From the NCBI GenBank assembly GCA_016584305.1, contig JACEEZ010004843.1, forward strand, positions 63,501 through 127,500: a stretch of DNA of 64,000 nt. The letters run 5' to 3'. The stretch comes from Chionoecetes opilio (lineage: Eukaryota; Arthropoda; Malacostraca; Decapoda; Majidae). Below, one piece after another: positions 1 to 13,809 of the stretch; the stretch's first letter is position 1; each line of letters opens with the position of its first letter. The position numbers were made by a program, and so were the translations under genes. A model generated the notes under the pieces. That model was not told where the DNA came from and made no database searches. It worked only from the letters and a program-made list of their open reading frames with translations.

Positions 1-688
1 CGTGTTTGCCAGCTTATGGTAATTTTCCCCTACCAAATATATGTTTATCAGTATAAAAGATATGCTGTTATCTTCGGAAATGTTTGTTCTATAATATTAT
101 CAAATAAAAAACCGTAAAACACACTAAAGAAAGGCCATTATGAGACTCTCAAGAAATATGCATGAACTTAATATTCTATTAAACTCTTCGCATTTAATAT
201 TTTGCACGAAAACATTTTACATGGAGAATATCAATAGAAGCGGAATTTCATTAGCTTTCTATTGATATATTTCGTTTTCTGATAAATGAATAAGAACCAT
301 GCATAAATTAGCGTTAACTAAATAAATAGCATCATGAAATTGGGTAATCTTTCCCGATTCATGAGGTTATTTATTTAGTTGACGCTAATTTATGCATGGT
401 TTTAATTCATTTATCAGAAAACTAAATATATCAATGGAAAGCTAATGAAATTCCCCTTCTATTGATATTCTCCATGTAAAAACTTTTCTCGCAAAATATT
501 AAATGGCGAAGTTTAATAAAATATTAAGTTCATGCATATTTCTTGAGTCTCATAATGGCATTTCTTTAGTGTGTTTTACGGTTTTTTATTTGATAAAAAG
601 AACAAGCATTTCCGAAGATGACAGTATACCTTTTATACTAATAAACATATATTTAGTAGGGGAAAATTACCATAAGCTGGCAAACACG
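1..688. repeat. Long foldback (inverted repeat), left end possibly cut by the window
   Basis: The first ten bases (CGTGTTTGCC) pair with GGCAAACACG at 679-688. The two arms, about 1-335 and 355-688, are near-perfect reverse complements around a short spacer near 345. Matching landmarks include TTTATGCATGG-type blocks at about 300-312 and 390-402. The arms may continue left of the window. The 65-codon ORF inside the right arm has no recognisable domain and is not called as a gene. This looks like a foldback or MITE-type mobile element, with no transposase visible. Confidence 0.75.
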
Positions 689-730
689 GGCGGCAAGTAG
701 TTTGTTGGTCCTCCAGCTCGCTCCGACGTG

Positions 731-811
731 CGGCATTTGGCTTGAAGACGGCGGTATTTGGCTTGAAGACGGCGGTATTTGGCTTGAAGACGGCGGTATT
801 TGGCTTGAATA
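731..811. repeat. 21-bp tandem repeat, four copies
   Basis: ATTTGGCTTGAA recurs at 735, 756, 777 and 798, an exact 21-bp period, with unit GGCGGTATTTGGCTTGAAGAC in slightly varying form. Because 21 is a multiple of three, the minus strand reads as a repeated FKPNTAV heptapeptide, but there is no supporting gene context. Confidence 0.9.
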
Positions 812-1250
812 CACTAGATCGTGACGTCAGTGCAAGGCACCTATTGCGCTTTGCTATAGCCACAGTCTAATGGCTATAGCCTACTACCTTACCACATTAT
901 ACCAAAACATTATAATGCAACAGAATGATTATTGGTTCCGATTCTTTATTTTCAGTGTATAAATGACAGTCTTTCACTAATAGGCTAGGTAGCTGAAAGA
1001 AAGATGTTGGCCTTGAAGGCTTGAATAGAATACCTTGTTGTTGACATGACTGCAATCAGCTGACGCCTGACAGCTGACTCAGGTGAGCAATGTTTTGGAG
1101 ACAGAGAGAGTGCACTGTTTACTTGTAGGTGGAAGCGACGATGGTGACAAGCTAATTCCATCATTTGACAGTCAGTACCATCAGTAAGCTATATACCAAA
1201 ACAATAGTCTAAAATCAACTCTGGTCATTTTGCAAAGTCCTTCACTGTAA
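812..1250. promoter_or_regulatory. Candidate upstream region of LZIC (CRE site)
   Basis: A perfect CRE palindrome TGACGTCA lies at 822-829, and an inverted CCAAT box (ATTGG) lies near 932. LZIC's first coding exon is preceded by a splice acceptor, so a non-coding first exon and promoter must lie upstream. This is the nearest stretch with promoter-like motifs, but no TATA box or donor site can be assigned confidently. This is inference only. Confidence 0.2.
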
Positions 1251-1560
1251 CTTTTTTTTCTTCCCCTTATAGCCAACGAAGCTGGGGAACTTGTGGGAAA
1301 CCGGGGTTTTTGGGTGGGGAAAGCAAATATAACTGACCCAACCTAACTTAACCTAACCTGGCGTATTAACCTCCTAGCCTTTGCCTTTGGACTTATAATT
1401 TTTCAGCCACCTCACTCAGGCACTTTGTAGAAGCAGTATGGTCTAAAAAGCCTGACCGCACACTATAACCTGTGCAGATATGAAGGACAGTCTGTGTACT
1501 ATATGCTGCTGTAATGTCATTCATATAAGCTTGGAGCACTACTTATGCAGGTTTGCCTCT
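1250..1560. repeat. Dispersed repeat with CCTAA-like core
   Basis: The block AGCTGGGGAACTTGTGGG...GGGGTTTTTGGGTGGGG, then a short CCTAACTTAACCTAACC stretch and a conserved tail (AACCTCCTAGCCTTTGCC, then GTACTATATGCTGCT), recurs near 21600-22170 and 63380-63690. It is therefore a dispersed family. No coding capacity is visible. Confidence 0.75.
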
Positions 1561-1572
1561 GATGCTTTGTAA

Positions 1573-1821
1573 CTACCGTCAATAACACTATAGTCGCCAC
1601 TGCACTAATGTCGCTAGGCACATTATATTGCGAATTTTAGCATCACTACAGATTTGTATGTGCCACTGAAGACCTGTAGTGTGATGTACAATATATAAAC
1701 TACTGTACATGCCTCTTCAGTGGCACATACAAGTCTGTAGTAATGCTAAAATTTGTAATATATGACGCTTGGCGCCACCGACATTAATGCAGTGGCAACT
1801 ATACAGTGATATTGACGGTAG
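1573..1821. mobile_element. Small inverted-repeat MITE (CTACCGT family)
   Basis: The left end CTACCGTCAATAACACTA is mirrored by the right end (reverse complement CTACCGTCAATATCACTG). The arms continue inward for about 100 bp, sharing the block GTATGTGCCACTGAAGA. There is no ORF. A longer relative with CTACCGTAGATAACA ends lies at 32299-32778. Confidence 0.8.
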
Positions 1822-1889
1822 ATTTCCTGAATTCATGGTTTCTACATTAATACTCATAACATGCATGAATTTAGCTCATCTTCTTGAAA

Positions 1890-2050
1890 TACAGGCTGCA
1901 AAAGTACCACCTGGTACTCTCGTCTACTGAAATTCTCGTCGAAACACCAACCGAGAACTCTCGCCAACGTGGAAATGTTTGACAACATTTCCACTTGTAA
2001 TAGATGAAAAGGAGGAATAAAGGGTATTTCATCATTGAACACCACATTTC
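1890..2050. repeat. Dispersed repeat fragment (TTCTCGGTTGGTGTTTC family)
   Basis: Minus-strand reading gives GAGTTCTCGGTTGGTGTTTC followed by GACGAGAATTTCAG. The same modules appear near 18225-18260, 19070-19110, 22545-22690, 24320-24400 and 25240-25300. The adjoining AATAGATGAAAAGGAGGAATAAA block is shared with 24327-24350. Confidence 0.65.
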
Positions 2051-2152
2051 TCAAAAGACAACATTATCTTCTTATTTTCAAAATTTATTGGTAAGTCTTT
2101 TCTATATATTTTCTATTAGAACAAAGAATTTCACACCTAGTCATTCACATGA

Positions 2153-5142
<2,990 letters not shown>

Positions 5143-5796
5143 TGCTGCAACACCCATCCAGTCACAGCCATGATGCCTTCACCCTGATATGGGTCAACCA
5201 GAAGGAAAAAAAACGTCCATTTGCATAGCATGAATTACAAAACTGGTTTGAGCTACTTAATTTCCCTTACCTTGAATACTCTCCAAATACAGTGAATGTT
5301 CTTTTTATTGGTGTGTGGAAAATCTACCATGAAAATTTCTTGTTTCCATTAAACCTTTGATTATGAATTATTTGTCCAATTAATTATTTTCTTCACTGAT
5401 ACATTTCAATGATTATTTGATTACCTCAAGAGTAACACAGGCCCATGCACCTGAACTCAATCACATACATATGCATCTTATTTTAAGTAACTGCATTTTT
5501 CCCCACCTCAGCCAGCACAGGTTGCACAGCTGTCACCTTCTCCAGATTCTCTGATATACAGTAAGACATTGATATCTCAAACTGAGTGGAGATCTGGGCT
5601 TGCTACCATAGATTTTCTGAGAGAAAATTCAGTATTCATTATGGTCATCATAATGTTGGTCACCAAGGCATCATAACAATTCGGTCAATCTGTACTCCTA
5701 ACAGTGCATAACTATTCCTTTGCTACTAGAGCCACCATCAGTATCAATCATCATCTTTCTGTTTAAAGTCAGATTTTCCCATAATATCTTGTGAGG
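5143..5796. other. LZIC 3' UTR and intergenic sequence
   Basis: The sequence downstream of the LZIC stop codon contains a possible ATTAAA poly(A) signal near 5348. I see no ORF, RNA gene or clear repeat in the remainder. Confidence 0.4.
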
Positions 5797-6114
5797 TTAG
5801 ACGGTCAATGATACGCTTCCAACTATCTCTATCCATTGCCTCAACCTCTTCAATGCCCAATGCTGCCAAATCATCTTCAACACAGTCTCCATGTCTTCCT
5901 TGGCTTGCCTGGTGGACGGCGACCTGGCACTTCCACTCCCAACAGCTCTCCCCAATGCCTCACCACCTTCTCTCCTCTTCACGTGCCCAAACCGCCTCAA
6001 TATCCTTATTCTCACCACTGCACTCAGCTCCTTCAATCCACATCCTGCAACCTCTTCAGAGTCTTTACTGGACACAACCTCTATCCATGTGATCCCAGCC
6101 ATATACCCCAACAT
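5797..6114 (-). mobile_element. LINE reverse-transcriptase C-terminal remnant
   Basis: Minus-strand translation contains RRFGHVKRREGGEALGRAV and, further on, a TRQAKEDMETVLKMIWQ segment. This is the characteristic tail downstream of the RT domain in many invertebrate non-LTR elements (pattern R-x-x-W/F-GHV-x-R followed by GRP-like and W-x-x-V motifs). Only the last hundred or so residues remain, and no RT catalytic motif (YxDD) is present. It is a 5'-truncated dead copy between the convergent LZIC and RAD21 genes. Confidence 0.7.
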
Positions 6115-6189
6115 AACAATGTTGATTCAAAGCCTAATAGACTGACCAAAGCAGTTCTATATGGAAAGAGAAGTCAGTATCTGAATCAC

Positions 6190-6365
6190 AGTGTTAAAAA
6201 GATGGTTACAGAATAACCACGAGCTAGGTAACTCAGACCACACAGCTCTGCCAAGATGACAAGAGCGCTAACTCTCATCAGGCAGCTGCCGAAGTAGTGG
6301 CACGAACTTGCAACCATAAGGCCACTAGCTGCTGTGCACTCAACCACTGAGCTGCCCCCTATCAT
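6190..6365 (-). mobile_element. tRNA-derived SINE fragment
   Basis: On the minus strand an A-box-like GCAGCTCAGTGGTTGAGTGC is followed about 30 bp later by a B-box-like GGTTGCAAGTTCGTGCC, the spacing and order of a tRNA-type internal promoter. The sequence does not fold into an intact tRNA that I can recognise, so a SINE head is more likely than a tRNA gene. Confidence 0.55.
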
Positions 6366-6429
6366 ATCACAAGGTTGCCATCCTGCATTGCTGACCTGAT
6401 ACCAGCTACTGATGTGATACTTCCAATGC

Positions 6430-9089
6430 ATGCAACACTATTCACTTCTATATGTGGACATCCTTTAGTTTTTTTTTCTTGTATCCTAAGTTGTGATTCT
6501 GTCTTCTGATTTATTTCTTATTCTGTAAGTCTGGATATCATGAATTTTCTTGCCAAGAGCCTTTGCCCCCTAATGCAAACTGAGCTATGATAGGGATATA
6601 TATAGTGGTTATAAACAAAACTTTTCTTCAGTAACTGTATTTTCCATAAATTTTTCTATAAATACTCTGAATCTTCTATTTTTACATCTAACGTGGTAAC
6701 ACTGAAAATAATGGAGTAATCTAATTCCAATTTTGCCAACACAGCTTTCTCATAAATCTTGAAATATATCTTGATCACAAACATTTAAAGACTTTCATAA
6801 ACTTTTAGAACTATTATGACATTTTGTACAATTCAACTGCCTCACAATCACACTTACACACTTTAAAAACATTTAAAATTATCATTAAATACCTCTCACA
6901 TTCTAATGTAAAATAATATAAATTAGGGAATATTGGTTGTAACTTATGCGACTGGTAGAGGTAGAAATTCCCCTACATCTTTATGTAAGTTTTTTCCAAC
7001 AATATTGACATCTAATGTGTGACTGAATAAGTTTTCACATGTACCACTATCATAAAGAACAATTTCCAGCAGGAGCTCAAGAGAGAGACCTGCTGTAGAC
7101 ATTTCATAAAGTAGAATTTGTACTTTATATATCATTCTCCACATTACAACACGCTGGACTGAGTTCCGTGTAATAAGGACATTGTAACCTTAAGAACAGC
7201 TTATCTCTCCATAGTAGCCTAGTGGGTAAAGTAAACAAAAAAAGTGCAATGTTGTACATTCCACAGACCATTACTCTTTGGAATAAATCTTATGGTGTGG
7301 AAACTACAAAAACTTGAGTTTCTATCACCCGAGTATACTTGCAATCTTCAAAATAAATATTTAAGTCCTCAGCATGTGCTCATACAAAACGAACCAATTA
7401 TTTATGCTGTCTAGAATCCTACTTTCATGTTTAAATCAATTTCCGAATAAATGAAACCAAAACCATACAAAAGTGAAACTGACACTTAATATTGGAAAAG
7501 TAAAATTCTGATACTCACAGCCAAAAAGAATGACATAATACCTGATAGACTGGATGCAACCCTTCAACATGGTCATAGTGAAAATTGCATTGCAGCTGAT
7601 GCTAACACTATTTTCGTGTTTCAATCAAACTGAATTTCAACACTAGTAATCTAGATAATTAATAAGATTTACTTTTACCTCAGTTGCACATCAAACACTA
7701 TTTCATCACGGGATAATTTCTGCCTGTGGTGTAGGACTCGTTTACATATCTGAAGAATTGCAGTGAGCAGGCAGCTGATCAAAAACAATCAGCATTCCTT
7801 GGCTGATCTCTGATGTTGATAACTCTGTAGGCTTGGTACTTTTCAACCATGCAATCGTATACAAGAAAAGATAAGCCAAGTTCACTGGTCCAAACGTTCA
7901 GCTCCCTTTCACCCAACTCAAACTTTTGTTAATTCACAGATTGCATTGGGCACACATCTATATTTGCTATTATGAATTTTTTTTCTAAACATACCATGGT
8001 AATATGAATAATGCTGAAACATGGGTGAAAGACTAGTCCTTTATCTCTGCCTGTCTGTCTATGGAAACACTAACACTAAAAGGAAGTGACATGATTCTTA
8101 TACTGATATAATATCATTCAAGAGGGAAACAATGTAGGCTAAATCTTGAAAATCAACAAAATAATGAAAAAAATTATAAGTGGTGCAAACGATGGTATTT
8201 AGACAAACATTTCAAAATGTGCTTTTTTTCAATTTGTCTACATATGAAGATAATGCAATCTGACAAAAGAAGAATTGAATTGAATTAATGCTAAAAAGGG
8301 GAAAATGTTGACAAAAGAAAAAAGTAATCCTGGAGAGTGCAAGATGAAAAAATTCTTAGTCCAGTTCTATATTGATACAATCTGAGTCACAAAAACCACC
8401 GTTCCCTCACCTGGCCACAAATGGCACAATACCACACTGGCTCTACTTATTCTTTGCACTTTACAACACTGATGGTTTATAAATTCAACAACATACTTTA
8501 AACACTGCAGTGGCCTTTATGAATGTTGATAGGATCTAAGCCAGCGAGGTGTTGATTGTGACCTTGGAAATACAACCACACTAAATCAATAACTTTATCT
8601 GTATACATAGTCGTGGTGAGGCTTGCGAGTGAATGGCAGTGGAGGTGAATGTCGTGTACTTCGTTGTGTAGTTGTGTTGGTAACTACAGATGTATTATAG
8701 GACATTACTGCCTGCAAGTGTACATGTTTCATCATGCAGAGACAGGAGTGCACAAGTATTAGCATCGGCTCCATAATGAATACTGATCTTGGAATATGAA
8801 TCAACAAAATATTGGTGCTGCAATATGTAGTATATCTGTGGGAACAATGTGAGGCGAGTGGTATTGTCACACTATTGAAAACACAGCTTATTCGTAGTAC
8901 CAAACTGATTAAGAGTTATACACATCAGATAAATAGCCCAAAGTTGCACGGTTCTCAACTGACCATACAATGTTCCAAAATAAATAAAGACAATTTCAAA
9001 ATCCTGAGATACTGATTATAAAAACCAAACAATAAATCACTAAATAGTGTAACTGTTACATGCAGTATAGACCCTTTCAGGCATAGAAT

Positions 9090-9091
<2 letters not shown>
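6430..9091. other. Intergenic space downstream of RAD21
   Basis: AT-rich sequence with no domain-bearing ORF in any frame. It probably contains the RAD21 3' UTR near its right end, but I could not pick a poly(A) site. The short ORFs at 8595-9015 and 8955-9269 show only low-complexity or repeat-driven composition. Confidence 0.4.

Positions 9092-9124
<33 letters not shown>
9092..9124. repeat. (TG)n microsatellite
   Basis: An uninterrupted TG run of about 16 units, followed by degenerate GAGAG and GATGC-rich sequence to about 9200. It sits about 260 bp beyond the RAD21 stop codon, so it may fall in the 3' UTR. Confidence 0.95.
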
Positions 9125-9130
<6 letters not shown>

Positions 9131-9382
9131 TGAGCGCGGGTGTGAGAGTAAGAGAGATGTGATGCAATGCGATGTGATACGATGCAATGTTGTGTTGCAA
9201 TGAGTGCATGTGTATGTGCACATGCATACATTGATTCAAATGTGTGCAAATTAAGTAAAAAAATATCAAGTTGTTCCGATTTAAATATTTAGAATTTTGT
9301 AGTCTTCAACCAAGAAAGACAATAATCCAGCCCCTCCAGACACACTGCTTCCTCTTTCTTCAAGATCCAAAGGGTGTTATGC

Positions 9383-12300
9383 TTATAATGAAGCATTCTC
9401 GAACAAAGGTCCTTTACTGACGAACATTTCTGTGAAGGGTCCCTCTTGGTTAAGTTCAACAGCCTGCAGCTTCTTCAATACCAGCATTGTATAAAACTTC
9501 TGAGCCACCTGAAACAAATGAGAATTAAAATGGGTATGTATGGTTGTATTACTAAAGACAAAAATATAGCTACTGCTGTGTGCTACCCCACTTGATTGGG
9601 AGAGGGTCAAATAAAACTGTAAACTTCTCATATGTGAAAACGTGAGATGGTGGAAAATCTCAAAGTAAATTGGTGATAGCATCCATGAAAAATATATAAG
9701 AATAATGATAAGATCAATAAATGACTAAACTGAATAAAGCTATAAAGACTATTATGAAGACAAGTCCATGGTACGGTGTTTTTGCAATAAACACATCAAT
9801 GCTCTCACCATCCCCTTGTGAATATTCCAAAGAGCAAGTGAACACAAATATTTCAAAGTACAAGTGAACACAATGCTACAGCCACACCTAATTGATAATA
9901 CACAACATAATTTGCATGAGTTGATGAAAGCCTCTGAAAAGTAGTTAAACGGCTTGAAGGCCATCCATTAAATACGCAATGTTAAATAAACTTACATACG
10001 ACATCGCCTAGTCTACTGCAATCTAACACAACTTTTGAGATCCATGAGCCAAAATAGCACAACTTACCTGCTTTCTGTTGTTACTGTGAACCATATCTGA
10101 GAACAGGATGTTGTTGTTCCTGAGACGCTTCTTGATGCTGTGAAACATCTGACCAGCACGCTTGTTGACCACACGCTCCTCAAACTCCTCATAGGTTTCA
10201 TCGTCTGCTTGTTCCTCCTGACAAAACATGAGGTCTTGATTGTAATAAAAGAGAAAGCAGCCTACAAACATTAATAAAAAAAGAAATTTACATATATATT
10301 CTATGAGAAGGCTGGGTACATAACTAATCCAACTACTCTTTCTTCTCTCTACATAATGTCACATTTACTAAAGATTGAACAATAACAACAATCATAACTT
10401 TGAATGAAAGTACCTCTTCCTCCTCTTCTCTAAGGATGGCAGTGGGCGTATTAGGTCGCTCTGAATAATTGGAGCGAGGACCCCCATCAGAGTGACCACC
10501 AGGAGTGTTGGCTGGTGGGTGGGAGCCATCATAGCCGGTTGGGTTCTCCACTCCAGGCATCTGAAAGGTGGTGATGAACTCAGCATTTCCAGAGATTTAT
10601 GTAAGGCAAAAAAATTTCATTCACTTACCACTTATCTGCTTCACATCCAAGAAAACATACCCCTTTGGATAACAAGACTCAATCATGCTGTGCTTTACCA
10701 CTGTACTACATTCAGTTACGAAAATATAATCAAAAGGTATTACTGGATTAAATGACATTCCTATAGGTTTCTATTTGTTTGTAGAAGTGTGCTCGTAAAT
10801 AGGAAGAGTGAAGTTAAACAGCAGGCAGTCAATCAGGAGTTTTTGGACAACTTTCAATCAGCACAATGAAGGAAAACGTTGAAGTGCATCCCTTACTATA
10901 AAATACCAGAAATAGTCATGCCTGAAAGATAATATAAAGAGAGGGAGAGAGAGAGAGAGAGAATGAATATATAGATGCGTCTTACTCAATCATATACTTT
11001 TGTGGTTGTATGTAAAATGCATAAGAATCAAAGCAAAATACACAACATAGTACAATTACACAAACATCAGATACTACCGGACGTGCCCAATACTGACTTA
11101 GAAGCGACCAACACATGACGGGTGTAAGGCCCTACCTCCAGGAAGTTAGGCGTCTCCATTTCTGTGTGCATGGGGCTCTGGTAGGGCGTGGTGTGGGCTG
11201 GGGTCTGCTTTAACCATTGTATAAATTCAATGGGCAAATAAAAAAGAAAGAAAACAAAAAATAAAACTTTGCAATTTAGTCATACCTGATTGAATGGCAT
11301 GTGCAGTGGCCTTAAACTGTATGGGGGAGTTTGTAGTTGTCTATTCATTAGTCCTAAATCTTATGTCCACTAAAAACAAACTATTAAATGGCAGGTAAAA
11401 TAAGTTGGAATTAGTGATGTTAGTTAGTGATGAGCTTCAAATCTGCCTTAAAATGTGATCAGTTTCTTTCCCTTATATAATCAAGAAAGGATAAATAGTG
11501 TGAATCCCTTATAGCGCATTCACTCAATCAATCCTGTTATTTTGTTCTCCCTCTGGCTTAACTACAGATAGAGAGAACACCACTACCAACTAATCGGAGG
11601 TTAACTTACAAACTGCTGCTACATCTTTTCCCCCATACATTAAGAGGCAACTGCACTCCTCTCTGGATTGCTGTTAATTTGGCAGCCAACAGGTTATAAA
11701 TGAACCAGTACCTGCTTACATTAACCCCTTCACACCCAGATCTTTCCTTTCCTTTATAAAATTGTCTGTTGTTAGCCATAAAATTACGAAAAGTAACTGA
11801 ATATACCAAATTAGTTAGTGGACAAGGATACTAAACAGGTCATATCTATAAAAACATTGCTTATATTCATTAAAAATAATCTAATGGTACCCAAATTACA
11901 ATGAAAATTACGTTCTGGGTCTCAAGGGGTTAAGAGTGTGTTGAAGGAGTCTCCTGGATGGACTTCCCAGACTAGTATCTTGGCATCATCTTATCAAAGC
12001 TTACAACACAAATTGATCACCTTATATTAAAAACTAGAACTTAAATATATATAAAACCATCACATTTGAATATATGGAAACATAAGGCTGTCATTATAGG
12101 TAAATATTTGTAGGTGGAAGGGTAGTCTCTATAATGATTATTCCCTGATGGAAATATAAATAAAATGGGTAGTTACATCACATTGACTACATTTATATAT
12201 ATTTCATTCATTCATATTCATCCATTTCGTTTTTGTTCATTTCAGTCCCCTTTCTCACCCTCTCTCATTTTGTCATATCCTAACATTACAAAGGCTTTCA

Positions 12301-13720
12301 CCCTGTACTGCTTTACTTCATCTACCTTGCTCATGCACATGCCTGTCCTAACAGGATATCATCACTCGGCACTCCATCTGACTATCTCCTTGCCCCATCT
12401 TCCCCCTCACACACAATCCAAACCTTCCATATCATCTATAGTATAATAACTTAACAGAAACTACCACGTGTGGGTCTCACGGCCTCCTGTAGCTTCCTTA
12501 TGTTCTGATGTAAAAAGTAAAATGTCAAAATTCTTAACCTCTGACTCCTTTTGTCACTTGCTTAAGTTACTTATGGTATGACAATACTATCACACAAGCG
12601 TCTTTATTTCCATGATGTCTGTCCTTTGTCTCCTGTCATACCCTTGGAATCACAGCACTTCTCTCCGTTGTGGAGCCCTGAGGCATCTCTTTGTTTACAT
12701 GTTTGTCACTGACATCAAAAGCATGTAGACATTGTTGTCTAACAGAACAATGGACTGATGAAGCCTTAAAACATGGGTTGGTAATATTGAAAAAGTTATC
12801 TATTTTAAAGAGCTGAATTATTAAGAGAAACTAGTTTTTCATTCTAATTGAATGAGTTTTTAAACTATGTGGAATGTTAATACAGGAATATGAGCATAAC
12901 AACCAATTCAAAAGTGATCTCGTATGAATACTAAAAAAGACACAAAATTTGTTTTTCTAGATTAGGAGCAACTTTCATAGCAGGACAGAATATTATATAC
13001 TAGAGCTAAACTCTAAGAATGAAAGCAACTGATATATTTGCCAGCCGAAAGGTGATGACTAATGGTATGTGGTATGACATAGCATAAATAAGGTTTATGT
13101 ATGGTATTGGGTAGGCTTTAACCTTCCATGGTCTTCCTTGTTAAGGGCTTTCCAGAGGCTTGAAAAAATTATTACAACGAAATCATACTAAACCTTTCGG
13201 GTTCAATGTGAATCATCCTCAGTCTTATAAAAAAAAATTCCAATGACTGCATATTCTAACCACAGATATAAATAAAAATCTTGATAAAACATGTTAACAC
13301 GACATGAAATAAAACCAGCATGCTGTACCAAAAGCATCAGCCTAACCAACACACGTACCTGGTGAGGCTCTGTGTTGTCAGTGAGTGGGTGTGCGGGGCT
13401 GTGGAAGCCAGGCACATGGGCAGGAGTCTGGTGGGCTGCACTCTCTCTATCCTCAACAGCTTCAACTCCCTGCCCAGCAACAGTCTCATGCTGCAGGAAA
13501 GATTGCTGTAACAACAAAGAGCAATATATCATCATATCAAAAACTGTTTACATATATCACTGTCACTGATTTTCATGCACATATGCATGAATAAATTAAT
13601 AGGCTTCATTTCTGTCATTGAGATTTGAAGCTATAATATACTCTTTGATATCACTGTGCTAAATGGGATCTTAGTATAATGGGTCTTAGTATAATGGGTG
13701 GGTGGGTGGGTGGGTGGTGT

Positions 13721-13809
<89 letters not shown>

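Noticed and set aside
6190..6365. Functional tRNA gene
   Set aside because: A and B boxes are present, but a complete cloverleaf with paired acceptor stem is not evident; a SINE fits better.
8955..9269. ORF with His-Thr repeats
   Set aside because: Its sequence is produced by the GT microsatellite read in frame.
13203..13594. Several ORFs over RAD21 exon 5
   Set aside because: Shadows of the real coding exon in other frames; only the frame continuous with neighbouring exons is kept.
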